DNA of 43,866 nt. Source: Dichomitus squalens LYAD-421 SS1. Taxonomy: Eukaryota; Basidiomycota; Agaricomycetes; Polyporales; Polyporaceae. The DNA lies in the NCBI RefSeq assembly GCF_000275845.1, contig NW_006766883.1, forward strand, positions 3,021,033-3,064,898, given 5' to 3'. This document shows positions 1 to 11,164 of the stretch, piece by piece. Position 1 is the first letter of the stretch, and every line of letters starts with the position of its first letter. The notes beneath the pieces are model-generated. The model saw only the letters and a list, made by a program, of their open reading frames with translations. It was not told where the DNA came from and searched no databases. A program made the position numbers and the translations under genes.

Positions 1-169
1 AACGATTGCTGCCTATTGCCATCTAATGCCGTCTTTTCTGAGCGATTTGGATGACAGCTCGGCGTCTAAAGCGGCTCGATTCATATATCGATTGGCTCGT
101 TTTATATATACAATGGACCATTTGACGTCGATCGAAAGTATCAAACGGGTCTTCGACGTATATACTACT

Positions 170-925
170 AGTACCGCTCAGAATTGGCTGGATCTCGGAG
201 CCGCCCGTATCTCGTACCTCCGGATTTTGAGTCACGTCCCCCAAGACGCCGTGCATCCGTTACTGATGCGTCACGTCTCTTAACAGGCAGGCCTCACGAG
301 TGCACGCTGACCATCGCCAACCGCCGCAACGCGTGTGCTTGCATTAGGAGTATATCTCTTTCAGAAGCCGTCGGTCTCCTCGAGCCTAGCTATATATAAA
401 AATGCCGCAAGGCGATATATCAAGTAGCCTAAGGCGGACTACCGCTGGAGTTGCACGATATAATTCATTTATGCCTCCCATCTCGGCGACTCTAGCGCAC
501 AACGGGGACGTGGCACAAGTCGCGCGTACTCCACAATTTCAGAGAGGCTTACTCATAAACATTGTCGCGGATATCGGACTCTCAGACTGCAATTGAGAGC
601 ACCCTCAGGTGTATGACGATGGTGTTGAAAACTGACAACCCGCTTCGCAAAATGTGCGGGCTGAGACATCGCGCAAGGCTCACAGAGTTGTCCGGCTAGT
701 GAACGCAAATCTTGGGTGCTCTCGCGAAGCTGCTGTTATGGAGCAAGCTCCTTCTATTGGACAAGGAGGTGCGCGCGACGACCGCGAGTGCGATTGCGCG
801 CGTCCTGTCGGTCATGAGACGTGACGAAGTTGTAACGAATGCACGGCGTCTTGGGGGACGTGACTCAGAATCCGGAGGTACGAGATACGGGCGGCTCCGA
901 GATCCAGCCAATTCTGAGCGGTACT
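170..925. mobile_element. Short TIR element, non-autonomous (about 756 bp)
   Basis: Positions 170-279 and 816-925 are inverted copies of each other. The outer 87 bases (170-256 against 839-925) show one mismatch, and similarity decays further inward. Both outer ends read AGTACCGCTCAGAATTGG going inward. The triplet ACT stands directly outside each end (167-169 and 926-928), which fits a 3-bp target-site duplication. The 536-bp centre holds no recognisable transposase, so this looks like a MITE-type deletion derivative. A 3-bp duplication would fit PIF/Harbinger- or CACTA-like elements, but nothing else visible assigns a superfamily. Confidence 0.75.
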
Positions 926-2408
926 ACTGTTGCATCCATGTCCACTATATATACTGCCTGTGTGCCAACCGACGGTTTTCCGACCATATCCATTCTTACG
1001 TCGTCTTCGATCTCGTCCCTGGCTCCTTTGTCCATGACGCCATCGGTGTCCGCGACACTCTTATAAAGGTGGGCGATGGCCGGCCTCTCCTTTCTTCCCT
1101 CCTCTCACCATCCCTTCCTGTCCTTGGGTACGCTCACTCACAGTGAGGCTAACAGGTAGGGCATCGCTGTCTCAGTCTGTACATGTCACACACAGGTGAG
1201 TGGGCTAGTTGCTGTCGTACAGCATACAGGTAAGTCGCACACGAGGTTATTGCACAGGGAGCAAAGAGCGCGTGAGGCAATGCAGCAGTACTTAGTGATA
1301 GGTCACTGAATGTCGTCGCACGGGTGCGGGGAGTAGCGTACTAGTATGTAGTCCGACCAATGTACCGTAGAGTAGCCACCTATAAATATCCTCGTCCATG
1401 CGCAATCTAGAACCGGATAAAGCATACGAATTTTTCAGTACTGTCGTAATCTGTCCCAATCTGTTTGTCAGACGTTGAATAGAGTGAAACATGTTGGAAT
1501 CCTGGCGTCAAGATGGCGAGCTCGCGGAACGAGCGCCACAGGTCCCGCCCCCCCGACGGATACCCGCGCTCTTATCTACCCCTATTTTACTGTGTATATA
1601 AGGTCTATTGTATGTACTACGTACGGCACGCGTTTGCACCGGCCAAACGCGAATCCCATTTGTGCCCGCTTGCCCTCGAACTTCTACAAAACATACCAAT
1701 ATCGGGGGGAAAAGATACAAATAGACGTGAAAAGTTGATCGGCGGCAAATAGCTTTTTGTGCCTTTTGTCACCGTTTTCCATTGAATGATACCGATTTCT
1801 ATCGATTTCTAGGTATTACTGTCTTTTCGCCAGACAGAAATCGGCTGAAAAAGACCAGAATAGTGGGAAACAGACGGGGTTCTCACTGGGCCTCAGATGC
1901 CAGGCGGAGGAGACTCCATCCCAGTTGTGACTTCCCCGGTTTGCTCCTTTGTCCGGGAACAGCTTTAGGTATGAGCTGTAACAGGGCCCGCGACTGTAAC
2001 GATCGAGGAAGACTTCAACACAGTGGGGCTGTACCCAAAGGAGACGTGTTATCGCGCCTTTGGTATACGTACAGATAATAATCCAATGACACCAGAGGTA
2101 CTGTACAGTCTATTAAAGAGTGTAGTCTTATCTAAAATGGTAGTCTGGGCCCAGTACATGCACGACTACAACATCGTCTGGGACATAACAGAGAAAACTC
2201 GACGCCGACGGAGTCGAGGATGAAACAAGCCACCAATAAGTACTGTATATAGGATCTATGGCTGCATTCAAGTAATACTGAATCCGCGCGCCAGGCGAGG
2301 TTTGACTCAAGATACAGTAACGAGCGAAAGAGCGGACAACACATTGATTTGCAACTACTGAGAAGCTGGGGGTATATATGACGTCCCCAATCCCGGAGGA
2401 CACGTCTA
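926..2408. other. No gene recognised
   Basis: Only short overlapping open frames are present. None has a recognisable domain or a convincing set of splice sites. The stretch is more AT-rich than the gene regions. The part near 2409 probably includes the 3' flank of the minus-strand Zn2Cys6-like gene. Confidence 0.5.
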
Positions 2409-3332
2409 TCACCACGGTCCAAGGACGTTGTAAGATGGAAGTGACCCCTTGGGGCTTCGAGGTGCCTCTGAGTTCGCCTCGCGGACAACGCCACATGACC
2501 GGGGGGTTTGGCCAGCAAGGGACGTCTGCGCGACTGGGACGCCGGACATTCCCCTCTCGTTGTCGAAGAATGGGAAGGCGAGCTGTGGAACCTGTGGGTT
2601 GAAAGACGTCATCGTGTCGAGGTATGACTTGTAAAGCAATGGGTCCGCGGCCTGGGATGTGTAGTCACGACCGATATGCTGGAGATCCAGAACGGGACCT
2701 GGGTTGTCCGGGAGGGCAGTAACAGCATTATATGCCGTGGCATGCGCCGAGAGCGACGGCATTCCTGCTGTTATGATGGAGTCGTCCGTTACTCGAGGTC
2801 GCTTGGAAGCACGCCCATCGCCTTTTGACTTCTTGCCGCGTTTGTATCGCTCGTTGGGAGGTGCGTATCTACACTCCCATGACTGCTTGCCTGAATCAAG
2901 GCAGCGCTTGTAAGGTAAGCTTTGGCTGCACTTCTTTTTATTATCGTGGCAGCTCGTACACTACAGATCAGCATGTAAGCTTGGTGTTTCGACTAGCTGC
3001 TCAGTAGTGTACAAACGTACAGCTTGGTCTACTGGCGACTCGTCCTCTTGACGTTTGCGCTTGCCTAATACTGCTGCTTGGATTCGGGGGCTGCCAGCCG
3101 CAGCGTGTGCTGTGTCGGCTACCAATGAGGTGATATGAGTAGTCTGTTTCTTCGAAGCAGCAAAATTTCGCGACATACACACTCCAATATCGGGGCCGAC
3201 AACGCTCGGTTTGAGGACAGAGATAGAGACTGGGTGTGAGCAATGGGGACACTGGAAAGTCTGCGAGTTGGGCATCGGTGGAAGGCAGTATTCGGAAGTT
3301 TGCATCAGAATGTGCGTGAGGGGGTAGGGCAA
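2409..3332 (-). CDS. Zn2Cys6-like fungal transcription factor, two exons
   Basis: Model: exon 1 3332-3021, exon 2 2960-2409; the intron uses GTACGT and TAG and removes an in-frame stop; 287 aa. Exon 2 opens exactly on the zinc motif: CTSCHDNKKKC (Cys105, 108, 115), then Cys124 and Cys134, followed by a basic stretch with KRGKKSK and KRPR that resembles a nuclear localisation signal. This spacing fits a fungal Zn2Cys6 DNA-binding domain, but the fifth ligand position (127) is Ser instead of Cys. The N-terminal part has a CPHC pair (residues 28-31) and a second basic patch GKRKRQ. The C-terminus is proline- and serine-rich without a recognised domain, and no fungal transcription-factor middle region is seen. 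The start could also be Met20. It stands alone on the minus strand between two TIR elements. A DNA-binding role is inferred from the motif; targets are unknown. Confidence 0.6.
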
Positions 3333-4662
3333 CTTGTGCCCCAGGGTATATTGCTGAACAAAGGTGAGATTGAATGGGTATAACGTCGAGCAAAAGGAGT
3401 GAGTGAGGAATGCAGAGGAGAGTGAGCGGGGCCCAAGACTAGTAGCTGTCCCCTATATAGGGCATGAGCTGCAATGACCCCAACATGAGCACCACCGCAA
3501 AGGGCCAGCAGGGGAACATGCTCACAGCTCGATGATGTCGGAAGGGGGACAGGTTGACATGTGCGTTACGCCTGCTCCGCACGAAGAAAAAGGTTGTCGG
3601 TGTCGGTGGAGAGGGATCATCAAACCATATGTGAACAGTGAACCTCGTCATGGGGTCTTCTGCGGCTCTTCGCTCTTACAATAGGATGTGCACACGCATT
3701 GAGAGTGCGCAAGGGGCGAGGTCAGTAGTATGCCTATGTCTTGCCGCTGTCTCGCTTCCTTCCACTCTCCATCTTCCCGGTATTTGCAGCGCCGACGTCG
3801 GATGACTGCGGAGGTCTGGTCCACTCCGTGCCGGACGAACTCGCCGCACCGGTCCTAGTGGCGGAAGTATGCAGGCCAGCTTGATCTCTGAGATTCGCGC
3901 ATCAGCGGTCCAAGAGCATGACATCCATAGGATCAGCAGACGATGAAGTGGCGAGATTGAGGATTCATGTACACGAAGTGAACTGCATGTCCTTCGCGTA
4001 TCCTCCATAGATATGAACCCTAGAAAATGTGTGCCCTGAAGCACATTCTGTTAGCCAGCAGATAAACCAAAATGGACGTACCCCGTTCCCAATGATATCT
4101 GCGCATGTTCCACAGCGGTAATTTGTAAATCTACAACTTGTGACAAGGCGTCGTCACCAGTCCGCTTTGTATATTGATCGCTCGAAGTCCTCTCCTGCTC
4201 CGCGACTTCTCCTTGATGACGAGCACAGCGTTTTCCAAGACATTCTCGCCTAGATTAGTGAGGCACACATCAAGCTCTGCCATTTACCTTGACCGTTCAT
4301 CAGGATACTCCTCTCCATCCTCGCCAAGAGTGGGTGCCCGAGGTGGTCCTGGTTGGGGTGGGGGTTTGCTTGTGGTCAATTTACGACGATGATCGGCGGG
4401 CAAAGGACAGGCGGCGGCCCTCGTGGTCGATGAGCCGAGTGGATTTCTGCAGACTACACCAAAAGTTCAATGGGAGGGAGAAGGACAAGATCACGCTCCA
4501 TGCACAGCGTAGTGGTTTCTGGTTCAGCTGTCAGGCCAGGGCCGTCGAGTTTGACCGCCGCTGGCCCGCCGGCGTTAAGAGCTATGATTACGAGCCACGC
4601 CGCATACGTCGGGCGGGCGTAGGACGGTGTAGCACCGGTCTATCGGCAACATACACCCAATA
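3333..4662. other. No firm gene; relic-like patch at 4075-4096
   Basis: No complete gene can be built. Bases 4075-4096 are identical, same strand, to 6237-6258, which is the exon-intron junction (IIGNG and its 5' splice site) of the O-fucosyltransferase-like gene; identity fades quickly on both sides. Minus-strand open frames around 4460-4310 and 4250-4075 are proline-rich or unrecognised and were not promoted to a gene. Confidence 0.4.
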
Positions 4663-5209
4663 GGCGTGTTCAATTCTTGTCGCTCGCTCATTTCCTCGTG
4701 TGCCTACCGGGCGTCTGCCTACCTGGATTCAAGGTCAGATCAAGTGCCTGTACTAGCACAGCGAGCAGAGGTGTGCAGGCAGCGGGTGCAACACGACCGC
4801 ATCAGGGTCGCGAGCTGGGACTGAGGAGCGACGCGAAAGCTTAACAATTCGAAAGATAGAGAGCTCCATGACTCGAGACGCGGAGTCGTCCTGCAAGGCT
4901 TACAGTGGCAACCCCAGGTGGCCAGTGAACCGTGTCGTGCCGGATCTGGTTCCGATTTGGGCGCATTGTGTACAATTATTCTCGGTCAACAAGTCTATAA
5001 CGATCTGCCGACGTCTCCATCCACTTTCTGGACAGATTTTCTGGGTATAACAAACCTAGCATAGGACGGAAACGTCGATCTCGCTGCACCCGCTGCCTGC
5101 GCACCTCTGCTCGCTGTGCTACAGGCGCTTGATCTGACCTTGAATCCAGGTCAGCAGGCGCCCAGTAGGCGCGCGAGGAAATGAGCGAGCGACAAGAATT
5201 GAACACGCC
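4663..5209. mobile_element. Short TIR element with TA target site (547 bp)
   Basis: Bases 4663-4790 and 5085-5209 are inverted copies over about 125 bp. Both begin GGCGTGTTCAATTCTTGTCG at the outer end and differ by a few substitutions and a small indel. TA dinucleotides flank both ends (4661-4662 and 5210-5211), as expected for a Tc1/mariner-like target duplication. The roughly 294-bp centre has no transposase, so the element would depend on an enzyme supplied elsewhere. Confidence 0.75.
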
Positions 5210-6094
5210 TAATAGTCCCTAGTTTCAAAATGCAAGTATCTGCATACACAGAGGCCATTGCATGTCACCCATTGCCTCATATCAAGGGCGACTTCTGTTG
5301 TCCTGGGAGAACATGTGGCGCACGGGGCAGACAATCGATTTGCACCGTGGTGCCTACATGGCTCCTACGACGGGACACATGATAGCTTGCACCTCTGCTT
5401 CTTTGTCGGAGGGAGGGCGGTTGCTCATGCAGGTCTGTAGGCAACAGTGCGGTCCTGTGTAACAGAGCATGCCACGTACAGAGGTTAGCTATCATCTTCA
5501 ACACCCAGCGGGTACGACGCCTGGCAAGCCTGGAGCATAAATGACAGGGCCGCATGAAATATAAAAAATGGTCGGACCAGCTGCCAGACAACTGTATTCA
5601 GATTGAGCGGGTTGACGGACCTAGAAAGCGGAGTGCCGCGTTCATTTCCCCCACCTATTTTGTCCCTATGAGGGGTGTGGGGCGGCAAACAGAGTGCGGA
5701 AGGGGCTCGCGTTACTTAGGCGTGTTCCGCATGTATGGTGGCTGTACAATGGTCACCCGAAAAACGTGCCAGGGGTGCAGATACACGAATGAGTCCTATG
5801 AGACTGGAGATCGGGCGGAGTGCCCAGAGCCTGAACAGCAACTCTGAGGTGGAGGATTAGAGAGGGCCAGACCACTGCTAATACGACTAGTACCGCGGCA
5901 AAGGTCTTCTAGAGGTCGTGTACCTCTTCGTTTTGCTTTCCTGCTGTTCTGAATACTTTCCCATCTTCGCCGTACCCGAAAACCAAGTGGATGGTTAGTT
6001 GGGTTTGCCCCACAGTTGGCAAGTGACAACGGTGAAAAGCAGGCGCATTATCCATGGAAGCTACTATGATAAGCGTACAATAACAGTAAAGTGA
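5210..6094. other. No gene recognised
   Basis: A plus-strand open frame at 5554-5847 (97 aa, with a C-x2-C pair) has no recognisable family and was not called. Bases near 5430-5455 resemble part of a dienelactone-hydrolase intron at 26857-26883 (see findings). The right end should carry the 3' untranslated region of the minus-strand gene that stops at 6095. Confidence 0.4.
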
Positions 6095-7960
6095 CTACCA
6101 GAACCGATTCGTATCTGCAGGGATATCCCGCGCCATGCGTAGCATAACAATATTCGAAGTCAAGCTCGAGAACTGCGGGCAAAGCCAATGGTGGCGCATG
6201 TCAGCTCTCCGTACCGGCAAAACGCAGCAGACATACGACGTACCCCGTTCCCAATGATAACCTGTGCACGCTGCCCAATCAGCATGTCCACCGACTGCGC
6301 GACAAACTGCTGCTCCCAGTCCAGCTTCATGTCCCGGCTGCTTGCAATCCTGTCCCACCCGCCCGTCTTCGCGATCTCCCTCTTGAGCTCCTCCACCCAC
6401 GGCTGCTTCCCGTTCGTCATGATGAATACGTTCTTCAGGCCCTTGCCCGCCGGTGTCGCACGGATCTCCGCGACGCGCGCGACGATCTGCTCGATGTCCG
6501 GGAAGCAGTGCTTCAAGTAAATGTTCTTACCCTCCTCCGTGTACTCGCCCCACCCCGCAGTAGGGGGCGGCTCGAAGTGGTCTGGGAGCTCGGGAAACTG
6601 GTTGAAGCCGTTCCACTGCGACGACCAGCGGGCGAAGTGTAGGCAGTGACCCTCGAAGTCGCCCCTGCGGATATGGAGCGCGAGCAGTCCGGGGATGACA
6701 TCATATGGGTACGCGGCGGGCGGAGAGATCAGGTCGCGGAGCCAGTTCGTGTGCATGAAGAGATGTCGGTTGCGCGTGAAGCCGTCCTCAATGAGCTGCG
6801 ACCACCGGAACTCGGTGATGACGGGTGAGTGTTTCAGCGACTCCCAAATGCCGAGGACGCGCTTGCTCCCGAATACCCTGCGAGGGTGATGTGTATACGT
6901 CGGTCTGACGCGAGCGAGACAGGACTGCATGGACATACCAAATGTTCCAGATCTGTGCGGCATCCTCCTTGATCTCGACGCAGCGTGGAAGCGTCTTCAG
7001 CTTTTCGACCCATGTCCTCAGAACCTCACCCGCGTCTGCGTCTGCGTCGATTTTGAAGAGCTCCTCGCTCATCATGCGATGCGGTTCAAGGCAAACCTTG
7101 TCCCAGTACGGCTTGACAACGGCGCGAGGAGCGGGATCGCCCGGAGGCCACGGTTCTCCTGCTGCGGGACCTGCAAATCATGGTGGGATCAAGACATGCC
7201 ACACACGCGAATTTAACACCCGATACACTAAGTGAGATATGCGATTAAGTGCAAAGTGGGACCTCCTCTTCCCCTTGGACTGGACTAATGTATGACATAC
7301 CTCGAAGCAGGGCAGTGATAGGTATCCGGGAGGGGATGAGGTGACCGTTGTATTCGGTATAATCGGAACCATCTTTGTTCCAGGTATAATTGTTGTATAC
7401 GAACCTGACAGTATGGTCAGCTAGACCTATTGCGAAAGTCCACAAGGCTGAGTCTCACGCTCGACCTGACTCGTGTGCTAGGTGCGCGTTTAGTAGGTGC
7501 TCCTGCATAGCGTTTCCCCATCCGGAGCCTGCTCCCTGTGAGCTCCCATGCACAACCCAGCGCATACGTTCTATCACTCACCATGCACATGGTTCGCATA
7601 CCATATGTACAACCCATGCTCTCCCTCGGGGAACGGCAACTCCGGATTATGTTGTGGGCGCCTGAGTTCCTGCAAGTAGTAGTCGGTGTATAGTGGCGGC
7701 TTGCGGTTTGGGTCGTCCGTTTGCCACCGTTCGACCACAGAGTCAACGCCCCAGAAGAAGTGCACAGTCAACAAGCATAGAGAGGTCAGTACGATGAGCC
7801 GGGTGATACGCTTGGTGCAAAAGCGCGTCAGAGGGTTGCCGCCGTTCGTGCGCCGGTGCGCGTAGCCGTGACGCGATTCGGCGCTGTTCGTAGGAAGCAT
7901 GTCGTAGGAGTCGCTACGCCCGGAAGAGCCAGACAGCCTTGAAGACAGCGAGTGTAACAT
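6095..7960 (-). CDS. O-fucosyltransferase-like type II membrane protein, six exons
   Basis: Exons, minus strand: 7960-7582, 7528-7459, 7404-7301, 7170-6939, 6877-6244, 6172-6095; all introns GT-AG and phases agree; 498 aa. A single membrane anchor at about residues 54-72 after a basic cytosolic tail suggests a Golgi or ER type II enzyme. The luminal part carries GSGWGNAMQEHLLNAHLA (nucleotide-sugar-fold start), then FVYNNYTWN, and HIRRGDFEGHC near residue 330. The latter is the H-x-R-x-D/R-R-G-D type motif of GDP-fucose O-fucosyltransferase-like proteins common in basidiomycetes. The C-terminal IIGNG|FSSLTSNIVMLR spans the last splice junction. The Met at 7960 was chosen over an upstream in-frame ATG at 8122 because it gives the short tail plus anchor usual for the family. 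Sugar donor and acceptor are inferred from family only. The next gene upstream is on the same strand, 334 bp away. Confidence 0.85.
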
Positions 7961-8294
7961 GGCGAGCCTCCAGCCAGCGTCGGTGCGACACCTACTGACA
8001 GCTACGCGTACGGGCTCAGGTGTGCAGTCGGTGTTTCCCAGGCGAAGCGACCGACCCCTCGTCTGCGCAACCGAGCGCCGGATATCGAAATTGTTCTCGC
8101 ACACCGTCAATCGCGGTCGCAAGTCAGCGTGAACGCTCCTTCTCCCACTCCGTCGGATTCGCCAGACCCGATGTGTTCACGAAAGTACATGTTTGCGGCA
8201 GCACGAACATATTGCCTTAGCACGAACAACAACCTCCCTAAGTATCGCCATCGACACCCCTAGTCTCACTACCGCACATCGCCTAGCAAGCTAC

Positions 8295-9159
8295 TTAGGC
8301 TGCGTCGTTCTTGGTCTTTTTGCGCGGAGGCTCAGTCTGATCCTCTTCCTCGTCATTCCCCTCAATGCCATCTGACTTCTCGCCGCCCATTTCTCCCCCT
8401 TCCAATCCATCGTCGTCGTTGGGTTCGGGTGCTTCTTCCTCTGTAGCCCCTTGGTCCTTCGGTTCGTCTGCGTCAAGCTTGCGCTTCTTCGCCTCCTTCG
8501 GCTTCTGCCCCTCCTCGGCGTCCGACTTTACTTGCTCGTCGATCTCTGCTTCTTGGGATTGGCTGGGCTCTCCCTCTTCCGGAGCATCGGTACTGTCGTG
8601 GCCATTGACTCCCGAGTCCGCACCAACCTCATCGCCCTTCTCGTCGTCCAGAGTCTTCACGGGGTCCTGCGGAATGTGTAAGAACAATTGCGTAGAGTGC
8701 CAACACATCAATTCTCACGTGGCCCCAGTTCTTCAAACTGATGGTGCTCTTGGTGTTCTCGAGCTCGTCGCAGGTCTTTGTCTCCTTCAAGTGGTTCTCC
8801 TGTGCCATGTGCCTGTTTGCGTACCTGAATACGCACGTTGGGCATCAGCGGATCTCGAACGGCATCGTCTGTGTACGTACCCAACCACCTTCCGCATGTG
8901 CTCGAGGTCCTCCTGTGCGTCTAACTTCAGTGAATAGTTCAAATGCAACCAGGGAGTCTTTGCGTACCTCCTCGTACTTTTCTGGATCCTTGGTGGGATT
9001 CTTGCGGAGGATCTCGATGATCTTGTGGCCGCTCTCTATCCCTACGCCCGTCCCCGCCTTCAGGCTCTTCGGATCCTCCAGCCACGCCTCGAGCTCCTCT
9101 ACAGTCATGTTCACCTCCTCGTTGAACTGCGCGATAACATCCTCCTTCGACTTCACCAT
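8295..9159 (-). CDS. DUF3140-type protein with acidic C-terminal tail, four exons
   Basis: Exons: 9159-8968, 8924-8881, 8824-8719, 8666-8295; three GT-AG introns of about 43-56 nt; 237 aa. The N-terminal 110 residues carry the conserved pattern NMTVEELEAWLEDP, SGHKIIEILRKNP, DLEHMRKVVGY and LKNWGHDP, which I recognise as the fungal form of the DUF3140 family. The remainder is a very acidic, low-complexity tail with a lysine patch (EAKKRKLD) that may be a nuclear localisation signal, and a second basic end (PPRKKTK). The biochemical function of the family is not established; a nuclear or chromatin role is only a guess from composition. NOP10 lies 1.7 kb away in divergent orientation. Confidence 0.8.
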
Positions 9160-10857
9160 GGTGACGAGCAGGGATGCGTAGCCCTCGAAGATACGGCGGG
9201 TGTGCGTCGCAGACAGCGAGGAAGTAAAGGACGCGCAGGGGCGGAAGAAGTCTTCTGGCTTTATGCTATACGGGTTTGCAAATTGTCGGCATGCGCAAGA
9301 TCACTTGCTGTCACTTACCCTGAGGATCGTACAAAGACCCTGCCGCTTCCATTGACTGCTCGGCGTCAGTTCTGTCATGTTGGACTGCATCATCGACCCC
9401 CGTCGTTGTCCTCTCATGTAACCTCCCGCGGCGATTGTATTGCAACATATACAGCATGAATATGTATGGGCATGCAATACTACTTATGTGGGTGATTCGT
9501 CGTTGTATCTGTTTGCCTTGATCCGCCGCAGCTGAGCCATGCCTCTGTCAGATAGTCCCATCCTGATGTCTTCGGATAGCCTCCGGTGATGGCATGGTCT
9601 TGTGCACCATTAGTTGGCCATGAGCTGTGTCAATAGTGTCCTAAGCACACATCACAAGTCACCACGTTATCCTCACTCGTACCACCAACGCCTGCTTGTG
9701 GTACGCTACGGACACCATCACCCTACCTTATGGGTCCCCTGGTCTCTGATATGTGTCGATCTCGCATCGAATTCTGAAGACCGCAAAGTTGCGTCGTCTT
9801 GACGGACGGACATGCCGGTTCTCGACGAGAAAGGTGTGTTAGATCGCGGGTGGTTAGTTCATTTCCAGACAGTTACTCTAACCTCGCCTCGCGCTTCACG
9901 CGGCAGGAACCACGCGAAACACGGTCCGTTCATCAACACGTCCCCAACGCGATGAATACGGCTACTCAAGTCGCTTCCGTAAATCAAGATAGAGTCCGGT
10001 GCGTCGTCCCGTACGTGTGTACGTCAGTGCCTCTCTGAACGAGCGTGTTCGTACTATCTAAACCTAGGCTGTGCACTGTATGCAGTGTCCGTGATCGCAT
10101 GACCGGCACACCCTCCGCCTACGGCCCTCTATGCTTTTGCAGACCGGGTCGGAAGGTCCCGCAACTCGTGCCTAGCTCGCTTATATAACACGTTCCATCA
10201 GGGCCAGCTCCTACAATCACCCTGGCCATGACGCGCTCGGAATCGCACATGTAGTCCCTGTCCTCAAGGTCGAAACGCGACAACACCATGAGCGTATGCT
10301 TGCAAGCCGCGCGAAGGGAGACTCGTACCGCAGTGGTGCCGCGAAACGCCCTTACTTGAGTATTCTCTTATGCTCGCCGTCAAAGTTGGATCTACCGTAG
10401 ATTGTTCGTATAAGCCATCGCAGTGAAGACGCAACGTGCATACATGCTGTCTTCAAACGTTGCGCACGCCATGGCGGTGACGTCATGTTTGCAAGCAAAC
10501 CCAGCTCTGGTCGTCCCCCACGAAATGAGGTGCAGTGAGCTTGAGAGTCCTGAGCCACTCCCTCATAGGAGAACCACATATATTGTTGAGCTGCACCTTT
10601 AGGAATTAGAGCAGGCATACGATCCATCGCATTGAATCTACCGAGATTTCGGCAGGTGGCGCGATCGCGCATGGAGGCGGTTCCCTCTCGGTCTGCAGCT
10701 GGGATTACGCGACCGATTTGATTGGTTGGGGCTGTCAGTGTGGTATAACACATAGTAAGCGCCTGCTCTTGGGGGCGGCAAATCGGGCCGCCCAAACGTC
10801 GAGATTTTTTGCCACCGCCGGTCACCTCGTTTGCGGCTTTCCTTACGCTTGCCCACC
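9160..10857. other. 1.7-kb divergent intergenic region
   Basis: This separates the minus-strand DUF3140-type gene from plus-strand NOP10 and must hold both promoters. The longest open frame (minus strand 10825-10352, 157 aa) has no recognisable domain and overlaps the NOP10 leader, so it was not called. A TATATAA-like string occurs near 10181. No RNA gene was recognised by eye. Confidence 0.45.
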
Positions 10858-11164
10858 ATGCATCTCATGTACACGCTTGACGAGAACGGGAACAGGGTTT
10901 ACACCCTCAAGGTGCGTAACATCAATCATCTAGACACACAAAGAGGGCTGACGAAGCCGCGCTAGAAAATTACGGACACTGGCAAGATCACCAAGTCCGC
11001 CCACCCAGGTTCGCCCACTTTTCCAACGCCGTCTGCCTTTCTTCCCCTCCACTCACCATACGATAGCGCGATTCTCTCCGGATGACAAGTTTTCACGTCA
11101 CCGGGTGACGATCAAAAAGCGCTACGGCATCCTGCCGACCCAGCTCCCGAGCAAGCCTCTATGA
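10858..11164 (+). CDS. NOP10: H/ACA ribonucleoprotein subunit NOP10, three small exons
   Basis: Exons 10858-10911, 10966-11008 and 11067-11164, joined in phase, give a 64-aa protein, the usual eukaryotic NOP10 length. It starts [19 protein letters not shown], continues with [20 protein letters not shown] and ends with [16 protein letters not shown]. These are the hallmark segments of the family: the N-terminal beta-hairpin, the linker [12 protein letters not shown] and the C-terminal helix. NOP10 binds the Cbf5/dyskerin pseudouridine synthase with Nhp2 and Gar1 in the nucleolus and is needed for rRNA and snRNA pseudouridylation and 18S processing. The start has a good context (CCACCATG). Introns are 54 and 58 nt. 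Like other eukaryotic members it lacks the archaeal zinc-binding cysteines. It is easy to miss because no exon exceeds 100 nt. Confidence 0.96.

Noticed and set aside
3452..3465. Perfect palindrome CCCTATATAGGG as an operator
   Set aside because: A 12-base palindrome is expected by chance in a window of this size and nothing around it supports a function.
4310..4470. Minus-strand proline-rich open frame that can be spliced onward to about 4075
   Set aside because: A donor and acceptor exist, but no start, no known domain and low-complexity composition; too weak for a gene call.
10352..10825. 157-aa open frame on the minus strand upstream of NOP10
   Set aside because: No recognisable domain, overlaps the divergent promoter region, and its codons look like chance openness in GC-rich DNA.
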